Shown: positions 43,300 to 53,717, numbered from the stretch's first letter. The stretch is 64,000 nt of DNA from Rathayibacter sp. VKM Ac-2879 (GCF_015351245.1 NZ_JADKSO010000002.1:62001-126000); one strand, 5' to 3'. A program made the numbers and translations. The notes: a model not told the origin generated them from the sequence alone.

Positions 43300-45426
43300 T
43301 CAGGCGAGTCCGAGGACGTCGAGCATCCAGGCGTACTCGAACGCGATCTCGCGCCAGCGCTCGTAGCGGCCGCTCACGCCTCCGTGCCCCGCCGTCATCT
43401 CGACCTTGAGCAGCGCGGGCGCCCCCACCTCGCGCAGCCGCGCGACCCATTTCGCCGGCTCCACGTAGAGCACGCGCGTGTCGTTGAGGCTGGTCGTGGC
43501 CAGGATCCGCGGGTAGCGGACCCCCTCGCGCACGTTCTCGTAGGGCGAGTAGGTCTTCATGTAGGCGTACACCTCCGCGTCGTGCAGAGGGTCGCCCCAC
43601 TCGTCCCACTCGATCACGGTGAGGGGGAGCGACGGGTCGAGGATCGAGGTGAGCGCGTCGACGAACGGGACCTGCGCGAGGATCCCGGCGAACGCCTCCG
43701 GGGCGAGGTTGGCGACCGCGCCCATGAGCAGCCCACCCGCCGAGCCGCCCTGAGCGACCAGCCGCTCGGGCGTCGTGACGCCCGTCGCGACGAGGTGCTG
43801 CGCCGCGTCGACGAAGTCGGTGAACGTCGTGCGCTTGGAGAGGGTCTTGCCGTCCTCGTACCAGGAGCGGCCCATCTCGCCGCCTCCGCGCACGTGCGCG
43901 ATGGCGAAGACGACTCCGCGGTCGAGCAGCGACAGGCGCGGGATCGAGAAGCCCGGGTCGATGCTGGTCTCGTAGGAGCCGTACCCGTAGAGCACGACGG
44001 GTGCGGGGGACACGTCCGGGTCCGCGGCGTCCCGGCGCCAGACGAGAGAGAGGGGGATCCGCGTGCCGTCGTGCGCCGTCGCCCACTCGCGCCGCTGCTC
44101 GTAGCGCTCGGGGTCGTAGTCGCCGAGGACGGGCTGCTGCTTGAGCACTGTCCGCGTGCCACTCGCCACATCGAGCGCGAGCACGGTCGAGGGCGTGACG
44201 AACGAGGTGTACGCGAGGCGCAGCGAGGTCTGCTCCCACTCGGGATTGCCCGCGAGGCCGGCGTCGTAGAGCGGCTCGTCGAACGCGATCTCGTCGAGGC
44301 GGGCGTGCACCTCGCCCTCGTCGCGGAGGAGGCCGAGGCGGGTCGCGCCTTCGGAGCGGTACGAGACGACGACGTGGCCGGCGAAGGCGTCGACCCCCTC
44401 GATCCGGCGCCCGGGGACGTGCGGCACGACGACGCGGCGCTCGGCCGCGCGCTCCTCGGCGCTGCGCGAGAGGTCGGCGGGCTCCTCCACGATCTCGAAG
44501 TCGAGAGCCCGGTCGTTGTGCACGATGAGGAGGCGGTCGCGTCCGTCGACGATCGTGTGCTCGACTTCGTACTCCACCCCGTCGCGGCGCGGCCAGACCG
44601 AACGGAACTCCCCGGTCGGGTCGGCGGCGTCCAGGAGCAGGCACTCGCTGGTGATCTTGCTGCCGATCTCGATGACGAGGAACCGGCGGCTGCGGGTGAG
44701 GCCCACACCGATCCAGTAGCGCTCGTCGGGCTCCGAGAACACGACCTCGTCGGCCGAGGAGTCGGTGCCGACCGCATGACGCCAGACGGTGTCTGGGCGC
44801 CACGACTCGTCGACCGTCGGGTAGAAGACGAAGCGCGCGTCGGCGCCGAAGGTGGCGCCTCCTCCCGTCCCCTCGATGACGTCGGGCAGGTCTTCGCCGC
44901 TCTCGAGGTCGCGGATGCGAAGGGTGTAGCGCTCGTCGCCCTCGACGTCGGTGCCGAAAAGGAGGTACCGGCCGTCGGCCGACACGTCGAAGCTTCCGAG
45001 CGAGAAGAACTCGTGCCCCTCGGCCTCGACGTTGCCGTCGAGCACCAGCTGCTCGCCGTCGAGCGGGCCGCCGTCGGCGATCGACGGAGGAGTCCAGTCG
45101 TCTGGACCGTCGATCGGAGCGCGGCAGTGGACCGCGTACTGGCGGCCCTCGAACGAGCGCGAGAAGTACCACCACGACCCCTCGCGCACGGGGACCGACA
45201 GATCGGTCTCTTTGGTGCGCGAGCGGATCTCGTCGAAGAGCGTCTCGCGCAGGGGGGCGAGAGGTGCGAGGACGTCGTCGGTGTAGGCGTTCTCCGCCTC
45301 GAGGTGCGCGATGACCTCGGAGTCCTCTTTCTGCCGCAGCCACTCGTACTGGTCGACGAACAGATCGCCGTGATGGCGGCGTTCGAGAGGGACACGGCGG
45401 GCGGCGGGAGGGACGGGCGCGGTCAT
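43300..45426 (-). CDS. ptrB: Oligopeptidase B-type S9 peptidase
   Basis: A 708-residue protease with an N-terminal seven-bladed propeller (residues about 1-430) and a C-terminal alpha/beta-hydrolase. Catalytic triad: Ser in VAQGGSAGGLLMGA (about residue 560), Asp in TTSLNDTRVLYVEPAKW, His in TAGHGGVSGRYERW near the C-terminus. Start and length match PtrB. The family cleaves after Arg/Lys in short peptides, in the cytoplasm. Confidence 0.94.
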   Translation of the reverse strand: MTAPVPPAARRVPLERRHHGDLFVDQYEWLRQKEDSEVIAHLEAENAYTDDVLAPLAPLRETLFDEIRSRTKETDLSVPVREGSWWYFSRSFEGRQYAVHCRAPIDGPDDWTPPSIADGGPLDGEQLVLDGNVEAEGHEFFSLGSFDVSADGRYLLFGTDVEGDERYTLRIRDLESGEDLPDVIEGTGGGATFGADARFVFYPTVDESWRPDTVWRHAVGTDSSADEVVFSEPDERYWIGVGLTRSRRFLVIEIGSKITSECLLLDAADPTGEFRSVWPRRDGVEYEVEHTIVDGRDRLLIVHNDRALDFEIVEEPADLSRSAEERAAERRVVVPHVPGRRIEGVDAFAGHVVVSYRSEGATRLGLLRDEGEVHARLDEIAFDEPLYDAGLAGNPEWEQTSLRLAYTSFVTPSTVLALDVASGTRTVLKQQPVLGDYDPERYEQRREWATAHDGTRIPLSLVWRRDAADPDVSPAPVVLYGYGSYETSIDPGFSIPRLSLLDRGVVFAIAHVRGGGEMGRSWYEDGKTLSKRTTFTDFVDAAQHLVATGVTTPERLVAQGGSAGGLLMGAVANLAPEAFAGILAQVPFVDALTSILDPSLPLTVIEWDEWGDPLHDAEVYAYMKTYSPYENVREGVRYPRILATTSLNDTRVLYVEPAKWVARLREVGAPALLKVEMTAGHGGVSGRYERWREIAFEYAWMLDVLGLA

Positions 45427-45501
45427 CGTCCCAGCCTAGGCGCGAGCGCGTGCGGCGAGGCGGCGGTGCGAGGAGGCCCCGGGACCTGCGCAGAATGGAG
45501 C

Positions 45502-47061
45502 ATGGCCAGCGCAGAGACCACAGGCAGAGCAGACATCGCAGGGGAAGCGGAGGCGGACCGTGGGCTCGACGCGAGCACTCGGCAGCGGGCGCGCCGCCGA
45601 GTGCAGACCGAGGTCGAGCGCAAGTACGACGTCGGCGCCGACACCGTCCTGCCCCGCCTCGTCGGCGCGGGGGCCGTGGCGAGTGCCCGCGCCGAGCCGC
45701 CGATCGCCCTGAGCGCCGACTACTTCGACACCGCCGAGCGCGCCCTCTCGCGGGCACGGATCACGCTCCGCAGACGGGAGGGCGGCGAGGACGAGGGCTG
45801 GCACGTGAAGCTTCCGGGCTCCGCGGGCCGCACCGAGATCCACACCCCGCTCACCCCTCGCGGCTCCGTGCCCTCGAGTGTCCGCGAGCCCGTGCTCGGC
45901 TCGATCGGTCGCGCGCCCCTCGAGCCGCTCGCCCGACTCGAGACCGTCCGCGCGATCACTCGTGTCGCCGATGCCGACGGCCGGGTGCTGGCCGAGATCG
46001 CCGACGACCTCGTGACCGCGCTCGACGAACGCACGGGTCGCGAGCGTCGCTGGCGCGAATGGGAGGTCGAACTCGTCGATGCGCGAGGCGCCGCGGGCGA
46101 GGCCGTGCTCGATGCGATCGAGAAGCGCCTCCTCGCCGCGGGCGCCCGCCCGGCACGCAGCGCCTCCAAGCTCGCGCGGGCGACCGGCGGCCCGCTCGAG
46201 GACACCGTCCGTGCGCCGCGCGACGGTGGGGAGGCGGCCGTCGCCGCGGTCAGGGAACTCCTCGGCGAGTTGCGGGCGGTCGACCCGAGGGTCCGCCTCG
46301 AGACCGACGACGCCCTGCATCGGATGCGCACTCTCGCTCGGCGCCTCCGGAGCGTCCTGGCAGCCTCCCGCTCGGTGCTCGACCGGGCCTCCACCGATCC
46401 GATCCGCAGCGAGCTCCGCTGGCTCGGCCGCGTCCTCGGGGCCGCCCGCGATGAGGAGGTGCTCGCCGACCGGCTGCGCTCCGGGCTGGCGTCGACGGGC
46501 CTCGACGAGGGTAGCGCCGCCTCCCTCATCGAGGAGATCGAGCGGAGGCACGCGCTCGCGCTCCGCCGCGTCGCCCGCACCCTGCGCGGCGGCCGCTACC
46601 TCGCGCTGCTCGCCTCGATCGACGCCCTGCTCGCCTCGCCGCCGCGCACCGGGAAGGCCAAGCAGAGTGTGAAGAAGCTCGTGCGCCGCTCGGTCTCGCA
46701 CGAGCGCTCGCGCGTGCGGGAGGCTCGTCGTGCAGCCGAGGGGACGGAGGGGCGCCACGAGCTCCGCATAGCGGCGAAGCGGCTCCGGTACACCGTGGAG
46801 GCGTGGCGCGCGGTCGTTCCCGCGGCTGTCGGTCCTGCGCAGCGCTCCTGGGGTGCCGTGGGGGAGGAGCTGGCCGACGCCCTCGGCGACGAGCGTGACG
46901 CACTGGCCGCGCGGGAGCTCCTCGCGGGAGCGAGTCGCGTCGACTCCGCCGACGACGCCTTCGCGCGGGGAGCGCTCTGGGTGCGAGAGGGGCGCCGCGC
47001 CCGCCGTGCCACGAAGGCGGCCGAGAGGGCGCTCGCGCGGTTCGACGCGCTGGCGGGCTGA
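45502..47061 (+). CDS. CYTH and CHAD domain protein (triphosphate-related)
   Basis: A 519-residue two-domain protein. Residues 35-235 are a CYTH (triphosphate tunnel metalloenzyme) domain with TEVERKYDV, containing the ExExK signature, and later VSLDDxxG-like strands with WHVKLP. Residues about 240-519 are a CHAD helical domain with conserved basic/His residues (DDALHRMRTLARRLRSVLAA, RHELRIAAKRLRY). CYTH enzymes hydrolyse or form triphosphates; CHAD domains bind polyphosphate, so a polyphosphate-linked role is likely. The ATG at 45502 follows GGAG. Confidence 0.92.
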   Translation: MASAETTGRADIAGEAEADRGLDASTRQRARRRVQTEVERKYDVGADTVLPRLVGAGAVASARAEPPIALSADYFDTAERALSRARITLRRREGGEDEGWHVKLPGSAGRTEIHTPLTPRGSVPSSVREPVLGSIGRAPLEPLARLETVRAITRVADADGRVLAEIADDLVTALDERTGRERRWREWEVELVDARGAAGEAVLDAIEKRLLAAGARPARSASKLARATGGPLEDTVRAPRDGGEAAVAAVRELLGELRAVDPRVRLETDDALHRMRTLARRLRSVLAASRSVLDRASTDPIRSELRWLGRVLGAARDEEVLADRLRSGLASTGLDEGSAASLIEEIERRHALALRRVARTLRGGRYLALLASIDALLASPPRTGKAKQSVKKLVRRSVSHERSRVREARRAAEGTEGRHELRIAAKRLRYTVEAWRAVVPAAVGPAQRSWGAVGEELADALGDERDALAARELLAGASRVDSADDAFARGALWVREGRRARRATKAAERALARFDALAG

Positions 47062-47118
47062 GGCCCCCGCGGTCTCCCGAGCGGAGCGGCGACGGCGGTG
47101 CCTGGGAGGCGGCGGATA

Positions 47119-48672
47119 ATGGTGACCATGCCTTCCGTCCGTGCTCTCCCGTCGTCGCTCCTGCGCCCGCGCCACTTCGACCGCGATGACGTCGTCGTGC
47201 ATGCGGGCCTGTTCTCGCTGGTGAACTCGAGTACGACGCCGCGGGCCGCGTGGACTGAGGATCTCGTCGCTCTCGGCGAGGTGCTCGACGCCGCCGAGTT
47301 CCCCTACCGCCTCATCCGCGGGAGCGACGGCTCGCCGTTCCTCGCGGTAGACCGGGCGCTCGGCGCCGAGCTCGCGACCCTGCTCGCGCGCGCCTTCGCG
47401 ACCGAGCCCTTCTACGCGAAGACCCTCGACAAGCGCGGCACCCCGGCTCAGCTCCTCGCGGAGGGAGTGCTCGCGCCCTACCCGCGCGCCTCCGTGTTCA
47501 AGCTGTTCCGCCCGCGGGTCTCCTCGACCGGCTCCCTCCGCTACGGCGCCCGCAGCGGCGTGCGTCTCGAGCTGTGGAAGGTGGGGGAGGACGAAATCCT
47601 CACCCCGGCCGAGAACGCGCTCATGCGCAACCGTCTCCCCGTCGCCGAGGCGATCGACGCGCACGTCGAGGCGTACGGCCGCACCTGGCCGACGTTCGAG
47701 GGCATGTTCGAGCCGCTCGTCAGCGACATCCGCTTCGACGTGGACATCGTCTTCTCGTGGGTCGACGGCACCGATCTCGAGTTCCAGCGCGCTCGCGCCG
47801 CCAGGATGGCCAGCTATGTGGTCGGCGAGGGGGACGACGCCCCCGCGCGCTTCCGTCAGATCGACGAGCTCAAGTACGCGTTGCGCAGCGTCTACATGTA
47901 CGCGCCGTGGATCCGCCACATCTACATCGTCACCGACTCCCCTCGCCCGCACTGGCTCGACGAGCACCCCGACGTCACGCTCGTGCGCAGCGAAGACCAC
48001 TTCCGCGACCTGTCGGTGCTGCCGACCCACAATTCTCATGCGGTCGAGAGCCAGCTGCACCGCATCCCCGGCCTGTCGGAGCACTTCCTCTACTCCAACG
48101 ACGACATGTTCTTCGGTCGACCCATCGACCCGTCGATCTTCTTCTCGCCCGGAGGCGTCACCAAGTTCATCGAGGCGACGACGCGCATCGGCATGGGCGA
48201 CTCCAACGCCGCCCGCAGCGGCTTCGAGAACGCCGCCCGCGTCAACCGTCGCCTCTTGCGCGAGCGCTTCGGAGCGATGACCACCCGCCACCTCGAGCAC
48301 GCGGCAACGCCGCTGCGCAAGAGCGTCATGGCCGAGCTGGAGGCGGAGTTCGAGCCCGAGTTCACGGCGACCGCCGCGAGCCGCTTCCGCTCCGCGAGCG
48401 ACGTCTCCGTCACCAACTCGCTCTACCACTACTACGCGCTGATGACGGGGCGCGCGGTCGTGCAGGAGAACGCCTCCGTGAAGTACGTCGACACGACGAT
48501 GCACCAGGGGCTGAAGGACATGCGCAAGCTGCTGAAGAACCGCCACGTCGACTTCTTCTGCCTCAACGACGGCAGCTTCCCCGAGATCTCGGCGGAGGCG
48601 CGCACCAAAGCCGTCATCGGCTTCCTCGAGGAGTACTACCCGATCCCGGCGCCGTGGGAGCGCGAGGCCTGA
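47119..48672 (+). CDS. Stealth family sugar-phosphotransferase
   Basis: A 517-residue protein with the four Stealth regions: CR1 VDIVFSWVDGTD (about residue 211), CR2 RFRQIDELKYALRSVYMYAP to PRPHWLDEHP, CR3 with EHFLYSNDDMFFGRP, and CR4 near the C-terminus (DFFCLNDG). Stealth enzymes transfer sugar-1-phosphates to make phosphoglycan capsule or wall polymers and resemble human GlcNAc-1-phosphotransferase. ATG at 47119 follows GGGAGGCGG; 47128 is an alternative. Confidence 0.93.
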   Translation: MVTMPSVRALPSSLLRPRHFDRDDVVVHAGLFSLVNSSTTPRAAWTEDLVALGEVLDAAEFPYRLIRGSDGSPFLAVDRALGAELATLLARAFATEPFYAKTLDKRGTPAQLLAEGVLAPYPRASVFKLFRPRVSSTGSLRYGARSGVRLELWKVGEDEILTPAENALMRNRLPVAEAIDAHVEAYGRTWPTFEGMFEPLVSDIRFDVDIVFSWVDGTDLEFQRARAARMASYVVGEGDDAPARFRQIDELKYALRSVYMYAPWIRHIYIVTDSPRPHWLDEHPDVTLVRSEDHFRDLSVLPTHNSHAVESQLHRIPGLSEHFLYSNDDMFFGRPIDPSIFFSPGGVTKFIEATTRIGMGDSNAARSGFENAARVNRRLLRERFGAMTTRHLEHAATPLRKSVMAELEAEFEPEFTATAASRFRSASDVSVTNSLYHYYALMTGRAVVQENASVKYVDTTMHQGLKDMRKLLKNRHVDFFCLNDGSFPEISAEARTKAVIGFLEEYYPIPAPWEREA

Positions 48673-48690
48673 CGCAAGCGCCCGCCGCGA

Positions 48691-49644
48691 CTACGCGCTG
48701 ACGCCGATCCGTTCGACCTCCGGCGGGTACAGCGCCTCGTCCCGCTCCAGCGGAGCGATCGGCGCTGCCGCGATCTCGACGCCGTGCTCCGCGAGGATCC
48801 GCCGGGTCTCGGCCGGCGACACGTACGACACCGCGGTCGAGGCGCCGATCGGCACGACCGAGTGGAGCACCGTGTCCTCGTACACGTGGATGAGGTTGAA
48901 CGCCTGTGCTCCGTTGCGGGCGCGCGTCCCGCCCGTCGGCACGGTGAGGTCTTGGGTGTAGCACGTCGCGGAGGCGACCGAGACGGGAATGCCGGCGAAG
49001 GTGGCGGTCGACGAGTAGTGCAGGTGACCCGCGATGATGCCGCGCACATCGCTGCCCTCGAGCACCTCGGCCAGCGCCGCCTGATCGCGGAGCTCGACCA
49101 AGACCGCGAGGTCGAGCACGCTCGGCACGGGCGGATGGTGCAGTGCGAGGAGGGTGCCGTGCGGCGCGGGGCTCGAGAGCTCCTCCGCGAGCCAGTCGAG
49201 TTGCGCTCCGGTGATCTCGCCGTGGTGGGCGCCGGGCACGGTCGAGTCGAGCGCGACGATCCGCAGCCCGTTGACGTCGTGCACCCGGTCGACCGGCTGT
49301 GTCGTCGGCAGTTGGTCGAGCAGGCCGGAGCGGAAGGCCGCCCGGTCGTCGTGGTTGCCCATCACCCAGATCACCTCGGCGCCGAGGCGGGCCGCCGCCG
49401 GCTCGACCAGCGCACGGAGCTTGGCGTACGCCTCCGGCTCGCCCTTGTCGGCGAGGTCGCCGGTGATGACGAGGGCCTCGGGGCGGCCGCCCGACTCCTC
49501 GAGCTGATCGAAGAGGAGACGCAGCTGGGCTTCGCTGTCGACGTCGGAGCCGTAGAGGCCGCCGTCGCCGGCGATGAAGTGGGTGTCGCTGAGGTGAAGG
49601 ACGAAGTGATGGGGCCGGGGGTACTCGGCCTTGCGGAGGGACAT
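48691..49644 (-). CDS. Class III metallophosphodiesterase, CpdA/Rv0805-like
   Basis: A protein of about 317 residues (longer if the in-frame ATG at 49749 is used; I prefer 49644 with GAGG just upstream). All metal ligands of the calcineurin-like fold are visible: [43 protein letters not shown] and [12 protein letters not shown]. The family, including Rv0805, hydrolyses 2',3'- and 3',5'-cyclic nucleotides; the real substrate is not certain. Convergent with the Stealth gene. Confidence 0.88.
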   Translation of the reverse strand: MSLRKAEYPRPHHFVLHLSDTHFIAGDGGLYGSDVDSEAQLRLLFDQLEESGGRPEALVITGDLADKGEPEAYAKLRALVEPAAARLGAEVIWVMGNHDDRAAFRSGLLDQLPTTQPVDRVHDVNGLRIVALDSTVPGAHHGEITGAQLDWLAEELSSPAPHGTLLALHHPPVPSVLDLAVLVELRDQAALAEVLEGSDVRGIIAGHLHYSSTATFAGIPVSVASATCYTQDLTVPTGGTRARNGAQAFNLIHVYEDTVLHSVVPIGASTAVSYVSPAETRRILAEHGVEIAAAPIAPLERDEALYPPEVERIGVSA

Positions 49645-49859
49645 GATCCTCGGGTTCCACGATCGGTGGGGCTGGACCGGATTCTCCAGCGTCGGCAGGT
49701 TCGGCATCGCGGGATCCGGAGGGTGCACCCGCAAAGGCCAGTCCATCATTGCGGGGTGAACGGGCGGCCAACATCGACCGGCGCGTCATCGAACGGTTTT
49801 CCCAGGATCCGGCGCGATCGTCCGAGAAAGTCCTCAGACATCGCGCCCCCGAACGAGCG

Positions 49860-51212
49860 TCAGAGACGTCGCAGCAGCCGCTCGTAGAAGACGATCGCCC
49901 GCTCGAACTGGTCGACCTCGATCGACTCGTCGACCCCGTGGATGCCGAGCTGCTGGCGCGGACTGATCTCGAACGGGATGAAGCGGTAGACGCCGTCGCT
50001 GATCGCGTGGAAGTGACGCGCGTCGCTCCCGCCGGTCTGCACGTAGGGGGCGACGATCGCCTCCGGGAACACCTCGTGGACGACGTCGCGCAGCACGTCG
50101 TACGGGCCGCCGTCTCCCTGCTCGCCGGTGGGCGACACGGGGGAGGGCTCGTGCGCGATCCGCACGCGCACGTCGACCTCTGCGTCGTCGATCACGGCGC
50201 GGATGCGTTCGACCACTCCGGCGACCGTGTCTCCGGGATTGATGCGGACGTTCGCGGTGGCGCTCGCGGTCGAGGCGAGGACGTTCGCGCCGGTCGAGCC
50301 GCGCAGCTCGGTGATCGCGACGGTGGTGCGCAGCATCGCTGCCGAGCGGTTGGAGTGGGCCGCGAGCGCGGCGATGACGGCGTCAGGGTGCGTCCGCGGC
50401 TCGCGGTACCAGACGGCGTGCGCGGGGTCTGCGTGCGGGGCCGCGGCGCGCACCAGCTCGGCGATCGGCTCGGGGAGCGTCGAGGGGAACGGGTTCTCCG
50501 TGAGCCGGTGGATCGCTCGGGCGAGCCGTTGCGTCGCGAGCAGGCCGGGCGGAGGGGGCGGGGCGGAGGCGTGACCGCCGGCGTCGCGGCAGACGATCTC
50601 GAGGTTCATGATCCCGCGCTCGGTGACCCCGACGACCGCGATCGGCGTCGAGACGCCGGGGACGATACCCCGGCGCACGTTGCCGCCCTCGTCGAGGACG
50701 AAGCGAGGACGGATCCCCCGCGCGTCCAGCAGCGAGACGATCGAGGGTGCGCCGTCGCCGGCCGTCTCCTCGTTGTGGGTGGAGACGAGGTACACGTCGT
50801 GCCGCGGGCGCTCGCCTCGCCGCACGGCCGCCTCCACCGCTTCGAGAAGGGCGACGAGCGAGCCCTTGTCGTCGAGGGCGCCGCGACCGATGACGGAGGT
50901 GCGACCGTCGGCCCCGACGACCGTGTCGGCCGCGAACGGCGGGTGCGACCACTCGACCGCGGTCACGCTGACCACGTCGTGATGCGCCATCAGCACGGAG
51001 GGCTCGCCCGGCTCCTCGCCGCGCCAGCGCCAGAGGAGCGAGTGCCCCGCGACGCTCTCACGCTCGAGTGCCCCGTGCAGCGCCGGGTAGAGCTCCTCGA
51101 GCAGCTGCGCGAACGCGGTGAAGCGGCTCCAGTCGGTCGCGGCCTCGTCGGAGTGCGACACCGTCTCGACCCGCAGCAGGGCCTGGAAGCGCTCGAGCGC
51201 GGTCGTCGTCAC
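49860..51212 (-). CDS. M20-family zinc metallopeptidase (PM20D1/carboxypeptidase-S-like)
   Basis: A 450-residue peptidase: LMAHHDVV (first metal His and Asp), GRGALDDKGSLVA (bridging Asp), STHNEETAGDG (catalytic Glu pair), FVLDEGG and a C-terminal TGGSDARHF segment (last metal His). An inserted dimerisation domain spans about residues 200-330. The MAHHDVV to GRGALDDKG spacing matches the carboxypeptidase S/aminoacylase branch. Substrate unknown. Confidence 0.92.
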   Translation of the reverse strand: MTTTALERFQALLRVETVSHSDEAATDWSRFTAFAQLLEELYPALHGALERESVAGHSLLWRWRGEEPGEPSVLMAHHDVVSVTAVEWSHPPFAADTVVGADGRTSVIGRGALDDKGSLVALLEAVEAAVRRGERPRHDVYLVSTHNEETAGDGAPSIVSLLDARGIRPRFVLDEGGNVRRGIVPGVSTPIAVVGVTERGIMNLEIVCRDAGGHASAPPPPPGLLATQRLARAIHRLTENPFPSTLPEPIAELVRAAAPHADPAHAVWYREPRTHPDAVIAALAAHSNRSAAMLRTTVAITELRGSTGANVLASTASATANVRINPGDTVAGVVERIRAVIDDAEVDVRVRIAHEPSPVSPTGEQGDGGPYDVLRDVVHEVFPEAIVAPYVQTGGSDARHFHAISDGVYRFIPFEISPRQQLGIHGVDESIEVDQFERAIVFYERLLRRL

Positions 51213-51269
51213 CGGGCTAGCCTACGACGGCGGCGCCGAGCCCTCGGCCCGCGCGGAGGGAGGCGGCGC

Positions 51270-51749
51270 ATGGCAGTCCCCGAGGTGTGCGTCGTCTACG
51301 TGCTGCGCGAGGGTGCCCGCGGCACCGAGGTGCTGCTGGGCCGCAAGCGCCGTGGTCTCGGCGAGGGGCGCCTCGTCGCTCCCGGCGGCAAGCTCGAGCC
51401 GGGGGAGTCGCCGGCGCTCGCCGCCGTCCGCGAGCTCGAGGAAGAAGCGGGTTTGCTCGCGCTCCCCGAGGATCTCGAACCGCGTGGCGTGCTCGACTAC
51501 TCCTTCCCCTCCCGACCCGCGTGGAGCCAGCGCTCGCACGTGTTCCTCTGCCGGCGGTGGAGCGGCGAGGTCCGGGAGTCCAGCGAGCTCGCCGCGGAGT
51601 TCGTGCCGGTCGACGAGGTGGTGTTCGAGCAGATGTGGGACGACGCGCGCCTCTGGCTCCCATCCGTATTGCGCGGCGGTCCCCCGGTGCACCTCGCGTT
51701 CGAGTTCGGCGCCGATCTCGCGACCGTGGTGCCACCTGCCACCGGCTGA
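51270..51749 (+). CDS. Nudix hydrolase (8-oxo-dGTPase-like)
   Basis: A 159-residue Nudix protein with the complete box GGKLEPGESPALAAVRELEE followed by EAG, and an LGRKRRGLGEGRLVAPGGKL approach typical of MTH1/MutT-like members. GGAGGGAGG precedes the ATG. It diverges from the M20 peptidase gene. Confidence 0.92.
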   Translation: MAVPEVCVVYVLREGARGTEVLLGRKRRGLGEGRLVAPGGKLEPGESPALAAVRELEEEAGLLALPEDLEPRGVLDYSFPSRPAWSQRSHVFLCRRWSGEVRESSELAAEFVPVDEVVFEQMWDDARLWLPSVLRGGPPVHLAFEFGADLATVVPPATG

Positions 51750-51818
51750 ACCGGCACTGCTGACCGCGCGGGCGCCTTCTCGGGCCGAGGGCCGTCGCGA
51801 GATCAGTGAGGGTGGGGT

Positions 51819-53261
51819 CTAGACGACGGCGCCTGCGACGAGAAGAGCGAGCAGCGAGACCACCGAGGCGATCGAGAGCGTCAGCGAGTACGCCTTGAAG
51901 GTGCCGCGCACGCTCAGGCCGAGGACCGACTTGAACAGCCAGAAGGCGTTCGCGTTCACCATTCCGAGCAGGAGCGCGCCGGAGCCCGCCGCGAGCGCGA
52001 TGAGGGCCGGGTCGACTCCGAGCACCGGGATCAGGGGCGCGACGATACCCGCGGCCGTGAGGGCGGCGGTCGACACCGAGCCGATGGCGGCGTGCAGCAC
52101 GGCAGCGATCAGCCAGGTGAGGAGGATCGGTGACAGCGAATGGCCGTCGAACACCGAGGTGAGGGCCTTCGCCGCTCCCGTGCCGCCGACGACCGCCGCG
52201 AGGCTCCCGCTCACTCCGGTGAGGATGATCACCGGGCCGGCCTGCTTGAGGGCAGAGGCGAGCGCGGTCGAGACGACGCCCGCAGGGAGCGTGCGCAGAG
52301 CCGTGACGTAGGCGAGGACGAGGCCCGCGAGCAGCGCGATGTGGGCGTCGCCGAGAAACTGCAGCACGGGCGCGTCGATCGAGACGAGCTGCGTGAGCGA
52401 GTTCGCGGCGATGAGCAGGAGCGTGAGGGCGATCGGAGCGATGGCCCAGCCGAGCGGGACCCGGGGAGCGGTGGCGGTGGCGACCGCGGTGGCGACGGCC
52501 TCCGCGCGGCGGGCGGAGGCGGTGGACCCCTTGGGGTCTTCGTCCGCGGCGAGGGCCAGATCGGGCGCGGCTGACCCCCCGTTCGCTTCGGCGGCGGTGG
52601 CGGCCTCGCTCACGGTCGCATCGAGGTCGCGCGCGTCGTCCCAGCCGCCCCGCTTCACGATGACGCTGAAGACGAGGACGGTGACGACGATCGTGACGAT
52701 TCCGAGCGGGGCGCCGATCGCCAGCATCGACGGGAGCGAGGCTCCGGTGATCCCCGCCGTCGCGAGCGCGGCCGCTCCGGGCACGACGAAGACGACTCCG
52801 ACGATCATGCCCGCGATGGAGGATCCCGCGAGCAGGCCGTACCCTCTCGGTCCCATGCCGCGGGAGGCCAGACGCGTCAAGGGCGCGCTCATCACGACGA
52901 GCACGTCCGAGTAGATGGAGGGGAACGCCACGCCCAGCGTCAGCGCGTACGCGACGGGAAGTCCGCGCCGTCCGAACCTCGCCACCAGCCAGCGGGCGAG
53001 GAGGGGCGCCACGCCCAGCGCGTCCAGGAGCGCGCCCAGGAGCAGGCCCAGCGCGATGAGGAGGCCGATGTCGCCGAGCACCGAGCCGAAACCCGAGGTC
53101 ATGGTCGTCACGGTGCCCTCGCCGCCCTGCCCGGTGATCACGCCGAGCCCGAGAGCCGAGACGAGCAGGGCGATGACGGGCTCGACTTTGACGACCACGA
53201 CGAGTGTCACGACGACGACGATGGTCAAGGCTATGGCGACGACGGGCCAGTAGTCGATCAC
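51819..53261 (-). CDS. GntP-family gluconate:H+ symporter-like permease
   Basis: A 480-residue membrane protein with about twelve helices. Characteristic blocks are IYSDVLVVMSAPLTRLASRG, GLLAGSSIAGMIVGVVFVVP, LHAAIGSVSTAALTAAGIVAP and GMVNANAFWLFKS, all GntP/DsdX-type. A charged loop of about 90 residues (AATAAEANGGSAAPDLALAA) interrupts the middle. The GTG at 53261 is chosen; reading further upstream gives non-membrane sequence. Substrate gluconate-like, unproven. Confidence 0.88.
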   Translation of the reverse strand: MIDYWPVVAIALTIVVVVTLVVVVKVEPVIALLVSALGLGVITGQGGEGTVTTMTSGFGSVLGDIGLLIALGLLLGALLDALGVAPLLARWLVARFGRRGLPVAYALTLGVAFPSIYSDVLVVMSAPLTRLASRGMGPRGYGLLAGSSIAGMIVGVVFVVPGAAALATAGITGASLPSMLAIGAPLGIVTIVVTVLVFSVIVKRGGWDDARDLDATVSEAATAAEANGGSAAPDLALAADEDPKGSTASARRAEAVATAVATATAPRVPLGWAIAPIALTLLLIAANSLTQLVSIDAPVLQFLGDAHIALLAGLVLAYVTALRTLPAGVVSTALASALKQAGPVIILTGVSGSLAAVVGGTGAAKALTSVFDGHSLSPILLTWLIAAVLHAAIGSVSTAALTAAGIVAPLIPVLGVDPALIALAAGSGALLLGMVNANAFWLFKSVLGLSVRGTFKAYSLTLSIASVVSLLALLVAGAVV

Positions 53262-53717
53262 GGGAATCCACTCTTCTCTCGGTGGCGATCGCTCGAGGAC
53301 TCGGCGAGGAGGGCTGAACTCTATCGATTCGTCGGAGCTGCGCACTACCCATGCGACACAATTCTTCATCCCTGTCGACGATGTTGCTCCGTGCCGAGGC
53401 TGTGCTAGTTTCTCAGTGCTCATTCGGTCGGGGAATCGAATCAGCTCGGGGAACGACGGCCGTCCGGGGAAACGGTCCTTTATCGTTGATCGCGCGCCGA
53501 GACGAGGCGCTCGATCTCCGTTGTGCGCGCTTTCGTCGAAGAGGGGACACCGGGTGGATCCGACTTTGTCGATGGCATCGGTATCGACGAAGTCGAGGGA
53601 GTCGGAACGACGCAAGTGCGGCTCATCGCGTCGTCGACGGACCGCCTCGTCCGTGACGATCGTCGCGGACGAGGCGCCCCCTCCGCATTACCGCTCATCA
53701 TCACGAGAAGGAACGAC
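53262..53717. other. Promoter region between gntP-like gene and the YrdC cluster
   Basis: About 450 bases without a convincing gene, between divergent genes. It must contain the promoters of both. Composition is slightly less GC-rich near 53340-53430. I see no clear palindrome, leader peptide or riboswitch. Confidence 0.5.

Noticed and set aside
43096-45501. Upstream continuation of the CYTH/CHAD frame for 800 codons
   Set aside because: It is antisense to the maltokinase start and oligopeptidase B. The true start is ATG 45502, where CYTH sequence begins.
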